DNA of 26,609 bases from F23-B02 sp963625655 (GTDB lineage Bacteria > Bacillota > Clostridia > Oscillospirales > Oscillospiraceae). The notes below the pieces were generated by a model. It saw nothing but the letters and a program-made list of their open reading frames with translations, did not search any database and was not told where the DNA came from. The position numbers and the translations under genes are program-made. The stretch is taken from the NCBI GenBank assembly GCA_963625655.1, contig CAVFTS010000026.1, positions 1 to 26,609 on the forward strand. Reading direction: 5' to 3'. Every line of letters starts with the position of its first letter. Positions within the stretch are counted from its first letter, which is position 1. Positions 1 to 8,598 of this stretch are shown here, piece by piece.

Positions 1-294
1 GTGCGGAGCAAGCGAAAAGGGGCAAAAGATATATACGACGCATATCTGGCAGGAGTATCTGGACTTAGTTGAGCAGAGGCGAAAGAGAAACACGCAATGC
101 GTTATACACATCATCGAGGTCTGGCCCGAGTGACGAACCGGGTGAGGCTCAAATATGCTGCCATGAATCTGAAAAAGCCGGCAAATTGGAGTTGGAACAA
201 CTCCGCTTTTTCACTGTTTCATCGCTTTTTTCCACAATATACGCAAGAACCACCGTTTTCGCTTCCTGAAAACAGCGGTTCTTTGACAGGCTGA
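1..294 (+). pseudogene. IS1182-family transposase, 3' remnant (frameshifted, internally deleted)
   Basis: This is the C-terminal end of a DDE transposase, cut by the window start. Frame 2 (bases 2 to about 76) reads a segment with KIYTTHIWQEYLDLVEQ, like the part just before the last conserved block of IS1182-type transposases. After a stop in frame 1 at 70-72, frame 1 continues with AEAKEKHAMRYTHHRGLARV and then AAMNLKK and WSW, the hallmark C-terminus of this family, up to the TGA at 292-294. The roughly 25 residues that normally join the two parts (the block ending in ETIERVFAD) are missing, and the frames do not match, so the copy cannot encode a working enzyme. The family call comes from recalled motifs. 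Inverted repeats of the element were not identified. It sits directly upstream of the transporter operon. Confidence 0.75.
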
Positions 295-296
295 GG

Positions 297-321
297 CACG
301 GGCATCCGCCCGTGTCTTTTT
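297..321 (+). terminator. Rho-independent terminator after the transposase remnant
   Basis: A 7-bp GC-rich stem, CACGGGC (297-303) with GCCCGTG (308-314), has a 4-base loop and is followed by TCTTTTT. It starts three bases after the transposase stop and isolates the downstream transporter promoter from read-through. Confidence 0.6.
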
Positions 322-390
322 GCCGTATTTCGACTCTGCCGTGTCACCGTAAAAAAATTTAACATTTGCGGGTAAAATGATGAAAAATGT

Positions 391-419
391 TTGAAATATC
401 ATTGACGGTATAGTATATT
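391..419 (+). promoter_or_regulatory. Promoter of the ABC transporter operon
   Basis: The -35 box TTGAAA (391-396) and the -10 box TATATT (414-419) are separated by 17 bases. Transcription would start near 426, giving a leader of about 30 bases that contains the GGGAGG ribosome binding site (441-446). No riboswitch-like structure fits in so short a leader. Confidence 0.6.
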
Positions 420-455
420 GGTTACATACAAATTAAAATGGGGAGGTAGATAAAC

Positions 456-1997
456 TTGGAAGAGCAGTTCGCCATAGAAATGCTGAATATAACTAAAGTC
501 TTTCCCGGTATTATCGCCAACGACAACATTACCCTCCAGCTCAAAAAGGGTGAGATACACGCACTGCTCGGTGAGAACGGTGCGGGCAAATCGACCCTGA
601 TGAGCGTGCTGTTTGGTCTGTATCAGCCCGAAGAGGGTATTATCAAAAAGGACGGAGTTGAGGTCAAGATAAATAACCCCAACGACGCAAACGACCTCGG
701 CATCGGCATGGTGCATCAGCACTTCAAGCTCGTTGAGTGCTTTACCGTCCTTGATAATATCATCCTCGGCGTGGAACCGAATAAGTACGGCTTCCTGCAA
801 AAGAGCGAGGCGAGAAAGAAAATCCTCGAGCTGTCCGAAAAGTATGGCCTCCACGTTGACCCCGATGCATATATCGAGGACATCACCGTCGGTATGCAGC
901 AGCGTACCGAGATACTCAAGATGCTCTACAGGGACAACGAGATCCTGATATTCGACGAGCCGACTGCGGTCCTTACCCCGCAGGAGATCGACGAGCTTAT
1001 GCAGATAATGAAGAACCTTGCCGCAGAGGGCAAGTCCATCCTCTTTATTTCCCACAAGCTCAACGAAATAAAGGCGGTTGCCGACCGCTGCACCGTCCTT
1101 CGCAAGGGCAAGTACATAGGCACCGTCAACACTGAGGATGCCACCATTGAGGAGCTGTCCGCAATGATGGTAGGCAGAAACGTTAACTTCCACGTTGAAA
1201 AGACCCCCGCAAAGCCCGGCGATGTCGTGCTTGAGGTCGAGGGACTGACCGTTGCGTCCAAGCTCCATAAGAACAACGCAGTTAAAAACGTGTCCTTCAA
1301 GGTTCGTGCGGGCGAGATCGTCTGCATTGCCGGCATCGACGGCAACGGTCAGACCGAGCTTGTCTACGGCATTACGGGACTTGAACCCGTGAAGTCCGGT
1401 ACCGTGAAGCTCAACGGCGTCGACATCACCAAGGCGTCCATCCGCAAGCGCTCCGTCTCCGGCATGAGCCACATCCCCGAAGACAGGCACAAGCACGGGC
1501 TGGTGCTTGACTATTCGCTGGAGGATAACCTTGTTCTCCAGACCTATTTCAAGAGAGATTTTACGACGCCGACCGGCTTTTTGAGACGCAAAAACATCCG
1601 TGAGTACGCTAACAGACTTATCGAAATGTATGATATCCGCTCCGGTCAGGGCCCCGTCACCAAGGCACGCAGTATGTCCGGAGGCAATCAGCAGAAGGCA
1701 ATAGTTGCCCGTGAAATCGATAAGGATCCATGTATGCTCGTCGCCGTTCAGCCGACAAGAGGACTTGACGTCGGCGCAATCGAGTTTATTCACAAGCAGC
1801 TCATAAATCACAGAGATGCAGGCAACGCCTGCCTGCTGGTATCGCTGGAGCTGGACGAGGTCATGGACGTTCCCGACCGCATTCTCGTCATGTACGAGGG
1901 CGAGATCGTCGGTGAGCTTGATCCGAAGAAGACAACGCAGGAAGAGCTCGGACTCTATATGGCGGGCGCAAAGAGAGACAAGGTGGTGGCGGAATGA
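456..1997 (+). CDS. Nucleoside-type (BMP/Nup) ABC transporter, ATP-binding protein
   Basis: This 513-residue protein has two fused ATPase domains and would power import of a purine nucleoside or similar solute; it resembles YufO/NupO of Bacillus. Domain 1 has Walker A GENGAGKST (39-47), a signature-like ITVGMQQR and Walker B ILIFDEPT. Domain 2 is degenerate at the usual places: the Walker A equivalent GIDGNGQT (293-300) has Gln299 instead of Lys, and the Walker B end reads AVQPTRGLD with Gln432 where the catalytic Glu would be, while the signature SMSGGNQQ (from 406) is intact. Such asymmetry is normal in this family. The start is TTG, chosen because GGGAGG lies nine bases upstream. The gene overlaps the next by ATGA. 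The substrate is inferred from the family; the usual binding-protein gene is not in the window. Confidence 0.9.
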   Translation: MEEQFAIEMLNITKVFPGIIANDNITLQLKKGEIHALLGENGAGKSTLMSVLFGLYQPEEGIIKKDGVEVKINNPNDANDLGIGMVHQHFKLVECFTVLDNIILGVEPNKYGFLQKSEARKKILELSEKYGLHVDPDAYIEDITVGMQQRTEILKMLYRDNEILIFDEPTAVLTPQEIDELMQIMKNLAAEGKSILFISHKLNEIKAVADRCTVLRKGKYIGTVNTEDATIEELSAMMVGRNVNFHVEKTPAKPGDVVLEVEGLTVASKLHKNNAVKNVSFKVRAGEIVCIAGIDGNGQTELVYGITGLEPVKSGTVKLNGVDITKASIRKRSVSGMSHIPEDRHKHGLVLDYSLEDNLVLQTYFKRDFTTPTGFLRRKNIREYANRLIEMYDIRSGQGPVTKARSMSGGNQQKAIVAREIDKDPCMLVAVQPTRGLDVGAIEFIHKQLINHRDAGNACLLVSLELDEVMDVPDRILVMYEGEIVGELDPKKTTQEELGLYMAGAKRDKVVAE

Positions 1998-3157
1998 AAT
2001 ACGTCAAAGCTTTTTTCAAGAATAACGGAGTTCAGTCGCTGCTGTCCTCCATCCTGTGCGTCATTATCGGCGTTTTCCTCGGCTATATTGCGCTGCTTAT
2101 CATCAATGCCGAGGGTGCATGGGATGCGATCACCGGCGTTCTGATGAACTTCTTCACATGGCCGGAGGAAGGCCCCTTCCGTTTGAGGTACTTTGCTCAA
2201 ACCGTTGTGTACACCGTGCCGCTGCTCATGTGCTCGCTGTCGATCCTCTTTTCCTACAAGGTCGGACTGTTCAATATCGGCGCTTCCGGTCAGTACATGG
2301 CGGGCGCCGGAATTGCGATATACGCAGCCATAGCATGGCAGATGCCGTGGTACCTCTGCCTCCTGCTTGCGGTGCTGGCGGGTGCGGTGATCGGTGCGAT
2401 CTCCGGCGCTCTGAAGGCGTACTGCAACGTAAACGAGGTCATTTCCGGTATCATGCTCAACTGGATCATCCTGTATTCGGTCAACATGCTCCTCTCCTCC
2501 GACGTAACCAAGGCTCCCACGGCGGAGACCTATCATATTCTCCACAAAAACGCCGACGCAATTCTCCCGACTCTGGGCCTTGAGGAGCTTGTCGGCGGCT
2601 ACCAGTACTTTACCATTGCCGTTCCGATAGCGATACTCGTCGCCATTGCGGTGTCGATAATCCTCAGCAAGACGAAATTCGGCTACGAGCTTAAAGCTAC
2701 CGGCAGCAACAAAAACGCCGCAAAGTACTGCGGCATGAAGGAAAAGCGCAACATCATCGTAACGCTGTGCATAAGCGGCGCTCTTGCGGGCCTCGGTGCG
2801 GCGCTGTTCTACCTGACCGACATCAAGCAGTGGGAAGTCAATGCCTCCAGCGTTAACTCAATGGGCTTCAACGGCATCGCCGCAGCCTTCCTCGGCTGCC
2901 TCGACCCCATCGGTGCGATCATTGCATCCTTCTTCATCCAGCACATCACCTTCGGCGGCGGTTACATAGACCTCTCCGTTTACAGCTCTCAGATATCCAG
3001 CCTTATCTCCTCCATCATCATCTATCTCTGCGGCTTCGTTCTGTTCTTTAAGTATTGCGTGAACCATCTCATCGACAGGTCGGAGGAGCGCAAAAAGAAA
3101 AAGGAGGAAGCGGCCTTAGCTGCCGAAGAAAATAAAGACGGAGGTGACGAGAAATGA
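1994..3157 (+). CDS. Nucleoside-type ABC transporter, permease 1 (YufP/NupP-like)
   Basis: This 387-residue membrane protein of the branched-chain amino acid/ribose permease superfamily forms half of the channel energised by the upstream ATPase. Several hydrophobic helices run from about residue 10 to 365. A cytoplasmic loop around TKFGYELKATGSNKNAAKY corresponds to the conserved coupling region where these permeases contact the ATPase. The C-terminus is a highly charged Lys/Glu-rich tail. The gene starts inside the ATPase stop (ATGA, 1994-1997) and ends in the same way on the next gene, so the three are translationally coupled. Length and order (ATPase, larger permease, smaller permease) match the Nup/Yuf operon of Bacillus. 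Confidence 0.9.
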   Translation: MKYVKAFFKNNGVQSLLSSILCVIIGVFLGYIALLIINAEGAWDAITGVLMNFFTWPEEGPFRLRYFAQTVVYTVPLLMCSLSILFSYKVGLFNIGASGQYMAGAGIAIYAAIAWQMPWYLCLLLAVLAGAVIGAISGALKAYCNVNEVISGIMLNWIILYSVNMLLSSDVTKAPTAETYHILHKNADAILPTLGLEELVGGYQYFTIAVPIAILVAIAVSIILSKTKFGYELKATGSNKNAAKYCGMKEKRNIIVTLCISGALAGLGAALFYLTDIKQWEVNASSVNSMGFNGIAAAFLGCLDPIGAIIASFFIQHITFGGGYIDLSVYSSQISSLISSIIIYLCGFVLFFKYCVNHLIDRSEERKKKKEEAALAAEENKDGGDEK

Positions 3158-4095
3158 TATTACTTACTCAGTACACTCTCATCTTCGCCTCGATACTCAT
3201 CCTCGTCGCACTCGGCGGCTGCGTTTCGGAACACTCCGGCGTCATCAACCTCGGTCTTGAGGGTATTATGGTCATCGGCGCACTCGGCGGCGCACTCGTC
3301 ATGAAGTATCTCCCCTCAGGCACCAGCCCATTTGTCATCGTCATCCTTACCATGATGGCGGCGATCGTTGCCGGTACCGTTTTCTCGTCCCTGCTTGCGG
3401 TGGCGTGTATAAACTTCAAAGCCGACCAGACTATCATCGGCACCGCACTGAACCTCCTCGGAGTCGCTGCGGCGACGGTTGCGGTCAAGGCGATAAACAT
3501 TGCCGAGGACCCCAACAACACCTCTTCCGAGATAATTTACCGTGAGGGCAGACAGGCATTTCTGACCGACATCGGCGGCTTTGAACTGAACGTGTTTATG
3601 ATAATCGCATTCGTCGTGCTTATCGGCATTGCGGTCATGCTCTACAAGACCCGCTTCGGCCTGCGCCTTATGGCTTGCGGCGAGCATCCTCAGGCGGCAG
3701 CCTCTGTGGGCGTCAACGTTTACAAGATGCGTTGGGCGGGCGTGCTTCTCTCCGGTGCGCTCGGTGGCCTCGGCGGCATCGTCTACATCACCGCAGGCGT
3801 CAGCCAGTGGATGTTTGAAAACGGAGTTGCGGGCTTCGGCTTCCTCGCACTGGCGGTTATGATCTTCGGTCAGTGGAAGCCCAAGCATATCGCATGGGCG
3901 GCTCTGCTGTTCGGATTCTTCCGTGCGCTGGGCAACGTTCACTCAGGCTTCGACGTCCTCAAGGCTCTCGACCTGCCGAGCGGCGTATACAACATGCTGC
4001 CCTATGTGGTATCGCTTGTCGTTCTTGCCTTTACCTCCAAGCGCTCCAGAGCGCCCAAGGCGGAAGGCATCCCCTACGACAAGGGTTCAAGGTAA
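3154..4095 (+). CDS. Nucleoside-type ABC transporter, permease 2 (YufQ/NupQ-like)
   Basis: This second permease has 313 residues, mostly hydrophobic. The N-terminal half carries EHSGVINLGLEGIMVIGALG, a conserved stretch of this family (GxINLGLEGxMLxGA). A coupling-loop sequence KTRFGLRLMACGEHPQAA parallels that of permease 1, as expected for paralogous halves of a heterodimeric channel. It overlaps permease 1 by four bases and is the last gene of the operon, ending just before a strong terminator. A periplasmic-binding lipoprotein partner is required for uptake in known systems and must be encoded elsewhere if the transporter works. Confidence 0.9.
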   Translation: MILLTQYTLIFASILILVALGGCVSEHSGVINLGLEGIMVIGALGGALVMKYLPSGTSPFVIVILTMMAAIVAGTVFSSLLAVACINFKADQTIIGTALNLLGVAAATVAVKAINIAEDPNNTSSEIIYREGRQAFLTDIGGFELNVFMIIAFVVLIGIAVMLYKTRFGLRLMACGEHPQAAASVGVNVYKMRWAGVLLSGALGGLGGIVYITAGVSQWMFENGVAGFGFLALAVMIFGQWKPKHIAWAALLFGFFRALGNVHSGFDVLKALDLPSGVYNMLPYVVSLVVLAFTSKRSRAPKAEGIPYDKGSR

Positions 4096-4106
4096 AGAAG
4101 TTATGC

Positions 4107-4139
4107 AAAATCCCGACGGGTACTCCCGTCGGGATTTTT
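4107..4139 (+). terminator. Terminator of the transporter operon
   Basis: A perfect 14-bp stem, AAAATCCCGACGGG (4107-4120) with its complement (4125-4138), has a TACT loop and a T-run. The A-run on the left arm means it could also stop minus-strand transcripts. Confidence 0.85.
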
Positions 4140-4154
4140 CGGGTATTGGACATA

Positions 4155-4190
4155 AAAATCGCTGCAAAGCCAATGCTTTGCAGCGATTTT
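4155..4190 (-). terminator. Terminator of pyruvate carboxylase
   Basis: A perfect 16-bp stem, AAAATCGCTGCAAAGC (4155-4170) with its complement (4175-4190), has a four-base loop. Read on the minus strand it lies just after the pyc stop codon and is followed by a T-run. Confidence 0.8.
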
Positions 4191-4200
4191 GCGTTTGCGT

Positions 4201-7200
4201 TTATTTGATGGTTATCATCAGCTCGCCTGCTTTGACGGACTGCCCCTCGGAGATGAGCACATCGTCAACGGTACCGTCCATTCTCGCAACGACGCTGGTC
4301 TCCATCTTCATTGCCTCGACGGTCGCAAGCACGTCGTTGATCTTGACGACGTCGCCGGGCTTTACGCTGACCTTGCAGACCATGCCAGGGATGGAGGCGC
4401 CGACCTGAGCCTTGTTGCTCGGATCAGCCATGACGGTGCGGGACACGCTCTCGGAAGCCTTGGGGTCGGGGACCGCAACCTCACGGCGCATACCGTTAAG
4501 TTCAAACTGAACATTGCGTGTGCCGTCCTCGTTGAGATCACCCAAACCGAGGTACTTGATGACGAGCGTTTTGCCGTCCTCGATGTTTATCTGATTCGTC
4601 TCGCCGATAGCCATGCCGTTGAAGAAAACGTGGCTGCCCATACGGGTGATGTAGCCGTACTCCTTGCGGTGACGGATAAATTCCTCATACACCTTGGGGT
4701 ACATGGCGTAGGAGATGAGGGAATGGCGTGCCTCATAAGCGGGGTGAATCTTGCGAACCTCCTCTTCGAGCTTATCGAAGTCAACGGAAGGAAGCAGCTC
4801 GCCGGGGCGACAGGTGATAGGCTCCTCGCCCTTGAGCACGACACGCTGAAGATCAACGGGGAAGCCGCAGGGGGGCTGACCCATCATGCCCTTGAAATAG
4901 CTGACGACGGAGTCGGGGAAGGCGAGCGACTCGCCCTTTTCGACGATGTTCTCCGGGGTAAGGTCATTCTGCACCATGAATATCGCAAGGTCGCCGACCA
5001 TCTTGGAGGAGGGAGTTACCTTGATAATATCGCCGAGCATGAGGTTTACGGTGCGGTACATCTCCTTGACCTCACCGAAGCGGTGACCGAGGCCGAGGGA
5101 CTCGACCTGCGGCTGAAGGTTGGTGTACTGACCGCCGGGGATCTCGTAGCGGTAGATGTCGGTGACGGGGATCTTGAGTCCCTTGTCAAAGTTTTCGTAG
5201 CGCAGACGAACGTCGCTCCAGTAATCCGCAAGCTCCTGAAGGCGCTGCGGGTCGAAGCCGGGGTCACGCTCCTGACCTCTGAGCGCCTCGTTGAGCGCAT
5301 TGAGACTGGGCTGGCTTGTGAGGTTTGCCATGGAGCCGATCGCAGTATCCACGATATCGCAGCCGGCTTCGGCGGCAAGCAGCAGTGTTGCGAGCTGGTT
5401 GCCGGTGGTGTTGTGGGTGTGGAGATTTACGGGGATGCCGATCTCCTGCTTGAGCGTGGATATGAGCTTCTTTGCGGCGTAGGGCTTTAACAGTCCCGAC
5501 ATATCCTTGATGGTCAGGATGTGAGCGCCTCTCTTTTCGAGCTCCTTTGCGAAATCGACGTAGTATTTGAGCGTGTACTTATCCTTTGCGGGATCGAGAA
5601 TGTCGCCGGTGTAGCACATCGTGCCCTCGAGCAGCTTGCCCTGACGCAGTACCTCATCCATTGCGACCTGCATGTTCGGCAGCCAATTCAGGGAGTCAAA
5701 CACACGGAAAACGTCGATGCCCTGCGTTGCGGCTTCTGCGATGAAGGCACGGACAAGGTTGTCGGGGTAGCTTGCGTAGCCGACAAGGTTGGAGCCTCGC
5801 AGCAGCATCTGGAAGGGAACGTTGGGGATCTTCTCACGCAGCAAGCACAGGCGCTCCCACGGGGACTCGTGCAGGAAACGGTATGCGGTGTCGAAGGTCG
5901 CACCGCCCCACATTTCAAGGGAGAAGCAGTCGGCAAGTATATCTGCGGTGCCGTCGGCAGCCTTTACCATGTCCCTTGTGCGCAGTCGGGTAGACAGCAG
6001 GGACTGGTGTGCGTCACGCATGGTGGTATCGGTGACGAGAAGCTTCTTCTCGCCGAGAATGTAATCCTTAACGGCATCGGGACCCTTGGTGTCGAGCAGC
6101 TCCTTTAAGCCGTCCTTGCGGCTTATGCTGCGCTGAGCCTTCGGAAAGCGGGGTGCGTCGTATTGATGACGCTCGGCGTCGGGGTTGTTTACCTGAATGT
6201 TCGCTATGTATTTGAGGACTCTCGTCGCACGGTCACGGCCTTCCTCAAACTCGAACAGCTCCGGCGTTTCGTCGATGAACTTGGTGTGGCACTTGCCCTC
6301 GATGAAGGTCGGATGCGTGAGTATATTCGTGACAAAGGGAATGTTCGTCTTGACGCCTCTGACGTGCTCCTCGTTTATCGCCCTCGTCGCCTTGCGGCAG
6401 ACGGCGGGGAAGGTGCAGTCCCAGCTCGTGACCTTGACGAGGAGGGAGTCGTAGTAGGGAGAAATTGTGGAGCCGGTCGCAACGTTGCCGCCGTCGAGAC
6501 GAACACCGAAGCCGCCGCCGGAGCGGTAGCCGATTATCCTGCCGTTGTCGGGTGCAAACTTGTTTGCGGGATCCTCGGTGGTGACACGGCACTGAATGGC
6601 GTAGCCGTTTATGTTCAAATCGTTCTGATTTGCAAGGCCGATTTCCGGGTGGCTCACGGGATAGCCCTGCGCAATGAGTATCTGCGCACGGACGAGATCG
6701 ACGTTCGTTATCATCTCGGTGACGGTATGCTCGACCTGAATACGGGGGTTCATCTCGATGAAGTAGTGATTGCCGTCACGGTCAACAAGGAATTCCACGG
6801 TACCGGCGTTTACATAGCCGACCTTTTCGGCAATCTTGACGGCGTCGGTGTGGAGCCTGCATCTGATCTCTGCGGGAACGCTCCATGCGGGCGCAAACTC
6901 AACGACCTTCTGATAGCGGCGCTGAAGGGAGCAGTCACGCTCGCCGAGGTGACGCACGTTGCCGTACTTGTCGGCAAGGATCTGCACCTCAATGTGCTTA
7001 GGCTCGACGAGGTACTTTTCAATGAAAATGTCGTCGTTGCCGAACGCCTTCTGCGCTTCGCTGCGGACAAGCTCGAAGGACGGGATAACGTCCTCCTCCT
7101 TTGTGCAGAGGCGCATACCTCTGCCGCCGCCGCCGGCCGCCGCCTTTAAAATGACGGGGAAGCCGAAGGACTTTGCCATTTCGAGCGCTTCCTCACCGCT

Positions 7201-7632
7201 CTTTAAGGGAGCGTCGCAGCCGGGAACGACGGGAACGCCGCACTCGATGGCAATCTGCTTTGCGGAGAGCTTGTCGCCCATCTTGGCAAGCACGTCGCTG
7301 GGAGGTCCGATGAAGGTTATGCCGTTTTCCTCACAGGCACGGGCAAAGTCGGCGTTTTCGGACAGGAAGCCGTAGCCGGGGTGGATGGCGTCCACGTTGC
7401 GGCGCTTGGCAAGGCTGATAATCTCCGGAATGTCGAGATACACGCCGAGGGGACTTTTGTTCTCGCCGACGAGATAAGCCTCATCCGCCTTGATGCGGAA
7501 AAGACTGTAGGTGTCTTCCTTTGAATACATTGCCACGGTGTTTATGCCGAGGTCGTAGCAGGCACGGAAGATTCTGACTGCAATTTCGCCGCGGTTAGCG
7601 GCAAGCACTTTGTTAAAGCGTTTTTCGGGCAT
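4201..7632 (-). CDS. pyc: Pyruvate carboxylase
   Basis: This 1143-residue biotin enzyme carboxylates pyruvate to oxaloacetate with ATP and bicarbonate in the cytoplasm. The order is complete: biotin carboxylase (about 1-450; ATP-grasp loop AAAGGGGRGMR, active-site stretch FIEMNPRIQVEHTVTE), carboxyltransferase (about 530-810; TDTTMRDAHQSL with metal-binding Asp540, NLHTHNTTG), the conserved carboxyltransferase C-terminal part, and a biotinyl domain ending the chain (AMKMET, biotin on Lys1109). Length is typical of single-chain bacterial Pyc. The ATG at 7632 is chosen over an ATG-type start 33 bases upstream because AAAGGAG sits seven bases before it. It is transcribed alone from its own promoter. 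A second carboxyltransferase with opposite metabolic direction is encoded at 11534. Confidence 0.97.
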   Translation of the reverse strand: MPEKRFNKVLAANRGEIAVRIFRACYDLGINTVAMYSKEDTYSLFRIKADEAYLVGENKSPLGVYLDIPEIISLAKRRNVDAIHPGYGFLSENADFARACEENGITFIGPPSDVLAKMGDKLSAKQIAIECGVPVVPGCDAPLKSGEEALEMAKSFGFPVILKAAAGGGGRGMRLCTKEEDVIPSFELVRSEAQKAFGNDDIFIEKYLVEPKHIEVQILADKYGNVRHLGERDCSLQRRYQKVVEFAPAWSVPAEIRCRLHTDAVKIAEKVGYVNAGTVEFLVDRDGNHYFIEMNPRIQVEHTVTEMITNVDLVRAQILIAQGYPVSHPEIGLANQNDLNINGYAIQCRVTTEDPANKFAPDNGRIIGYRSGGGFGVRLDGGNVATGSTISPYYDSLLVKVTSWDCTFPAVCRKATRAINEEHVRGVKTNIPFVTNILTHPTFIEGKCHTKFIDETPELFEFEEGRDRATRVLKYIANIQVNNPDAERHQYDAPRFPKAQRSISRKDGLKELLDTKGPDAVKDYILGEKKLLVTDTTMRDAHQSLLSTRLRTRDMVKAADGTADILADCFSLEMWGGATFDTAYRFLHESPWERLCLLREKIPNVPFQMLLRGSNLVGYASYPDNLVRAFIAEAATQGIDVFRVFDSLNWLPNMQVAMDEVLRQGKLLEGTMCYTGDILDPAKDKYTLKYYVDFAKELEKRGAHILTIKDMSGLLKPYAAKKLISTLKQEIGIPVNLHTHNTTGNQLATLLLAAEAGCDIVDTAIGSMANLTSQPSLNALNEALRGQERDPGFDPQRLQELADYWSDVRLRYENFDKGLKIPVTDIYRYEIPGGQYTNLQPQVESLGLGHRFGEVKEMYRTVNLMLGDIIKVTPSSKMVGDLAIFMVQNDLTPENIVEKGESLAFPDSVVSYFKGMMGQPPCGFPVDLQRVVLKGEEPITCRPGELLPSVDFDKLEEEVRKIHPAYEARHSLISYAMYPKVYEEFIRHRKEYGYITRMGSHVFFNGMAIGETNQINIEDGKTLVIKYLGLGDLNEDGTRNVQFELNGMRREVAVPDPKASESVSRTVMADPSNKAQVGASIPGMVCKVSVKPGDVVKINDVLATVEAMKMETSVVARMDGTVDDVLISEGQSVKAGELMITIK

Positions 7633-7685
7633 GGTCTTACTCCTTTGGGTATAGTTATACAACATATTATTTTTTATTTAATATA

Positions 7686-7714
7686 ATTATAGTCCTGTAA
7701 ATCCCGATTATCAA
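7686..7714 (-). promoter_or_regulatory. Promoter of pyc
   Basis: On the minus strand, TTGATA (complement of 7709-7714) and TATAAT (complement of 7686-7691) are 17 bases apart. The start would lie near 7679, giving a leader of about 45 bases with the AAAGGAG site. Confidence 0.75.
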
Positions 7715-7851
7715 GCAAATTTGATATTTCGTTACAACCTTAAAAAAACTGAAGCGTTAAGGCGGTTTTTGTTGCATTTTAACTAAAAAATGCGGGCGCA
7801 CCATTGTTTTGACATTGGAAATTGTGAAAAATGACTATTAAAATATAAAGA

Positions 7852-7890
7852 AAAGGCATACCGTGTTACCTGAACAAGGTACGCCTTTTT
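7852..7890 (-). terminator. Terminator after the phosphate-symporter/YhhN pair
   Basis: AAAGGCATACC (7852-7862) pairs with GGTACGCCTTT (7878-7888) with one A-C mismatch. On the minus strand it follows the YhhN-family stop by about 14 bases and ends in a T-run. Confidence 0.7.
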
Positions 7891-7903
7891 ATGCTTAGCT
7901 TAT

Positions 7904-8590
7904 TTATGCGATAAACAGGGGACTTAGAGAAATCAGAAGCTGCGCCGCCCAATAGAAAACGTGAAGCAGACGGTTCTTGCGGTTATCCGGGTGATCGGAG
8001 AAGCACTGCACGGAAAGTATGCTGTCGCTTATAATGAAACACACGCCTGCGATGGCGAAAAGCAGGGTGCCGACTCTGAAATTCATAAACGCCGCACCGA
8101 CGGCAGAGCATCCCATAAAGCAGACGAAGGCACAGTAGATGCCGAGCGGAACGAAGAGCTTGCCCATGTTAAGACCATGGCGCTTTGAGTTTACAAACTC
8201 AAGGACGAGGCACAGCGCCGTCAGCGGAAGGGCTATCATCCATGCGTCGGCGGCAATGCCGTACAGCGCAACGACGTAGAACACATGACCGAGGAAAAAC
8301 GCACCTGCGCCGCCGAGAAACAGCGAGGAAAAGCTGTCGGGGTACACGAAGCGCAGAGCCAGAAGCTCATCACCCACAAAACCGAAAAACAGACCGAGGA
8401 CGACCACAGCGGCAAAGCGGTGGTTATCGGTGAGGAACAGAGTGATGCCGGCAATGCCGATGCAGCACACGGTGGCAAGACCCTTGAGCATTGTCGCTTT
8501 CAGATGCTCCTCCGATTCCATGGCCTTTATGAAACGGCAGGCGGCAACGGGGCAAAGCACCGCAAAAAGAATTATCGGGACATACTGCAT
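7904..8590 (-). CDS. YhhN-family membrane protein (lysoplasmalogenase-like)
   Basis: This integral membrane protein of about 228 residues has around seven to eight hydrophobic segments. It shows the sequence landmarks of the YhhN/TMEM86 family: FVGDELLA in an early helix, FFLGHVFYVVAL, CFIISDSILSV and FYWAAQLLIS near the end, with the conserved acidic residues (GD, SD) inside helices. Characterised members hydrolyse the vinyl-ether bond of lysoplasmalogens, plausible in anaerobes that make plasmalogens; the activity here is inferred. The ATG at 8590 is preferred because GAGGT lies six bases upstream. A GTG at 8602 overlapping the previous stop (GTGA) is the alternative and adds four residues. 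It is co-transcribed with the Na+/phosphate symporter. Confidence 0.75.
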   Translation of the reverse strand: MQYVPIILFAVLCPVAACRFIKAMESEEHLKATMLKGLATVCCIGIAGITLFLTDNHRFAAVVVLGLFFGFVGDELLALRFVYPDSFSSLFLGGAGAFFLGHVFYVVALYGIAADAWMIALPLTALCLVLEFVNSKRHGLNMGKLFVPLGIYCAFVCFMGCSAVGAAFMNFRVGTLLFAIAGVCFIISDSILSVQCFSDHPDNRKNRLLHVFYWAAQLLISLSPLFIA

Positions 8591-8598
8591 AAGATACC

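Noticed and set aside
120..160. CTGGCCCGA...ACCGGG, at first sight like part of a SAM-type or ykkC-type riboswitch
   Set aside because: The rest of those riboswitch cores is absent and the segment translates as conserved transposase sequence (RGLARVTNRV).
188..210. Hairpin GGAGTTG/CAACTCC followed by a T-run, looking like a terminator
   Set aside because: It falls within the transposase remnant, encoding the WSWNNSAF stretch of its C-terminus, so it is more likely coding sequence by origin.
399..1811. A 470-codon open frame on the minus strand opposite the ABC ATPase gene
   Set aside because: The plus-strand gene has all family motifs; the antisense frame has no ribosome site, no recognised motif and arises from codon bias.
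4189..7149. Long plus-strand open frames opposite pyruvate carboxylase (for example 4189-5490, 5521-6108, 6163-7149)
   Set aside because: They mirror the pyc coding frame and show low-complexity, His/Asp/Val-rich translations without motifs.
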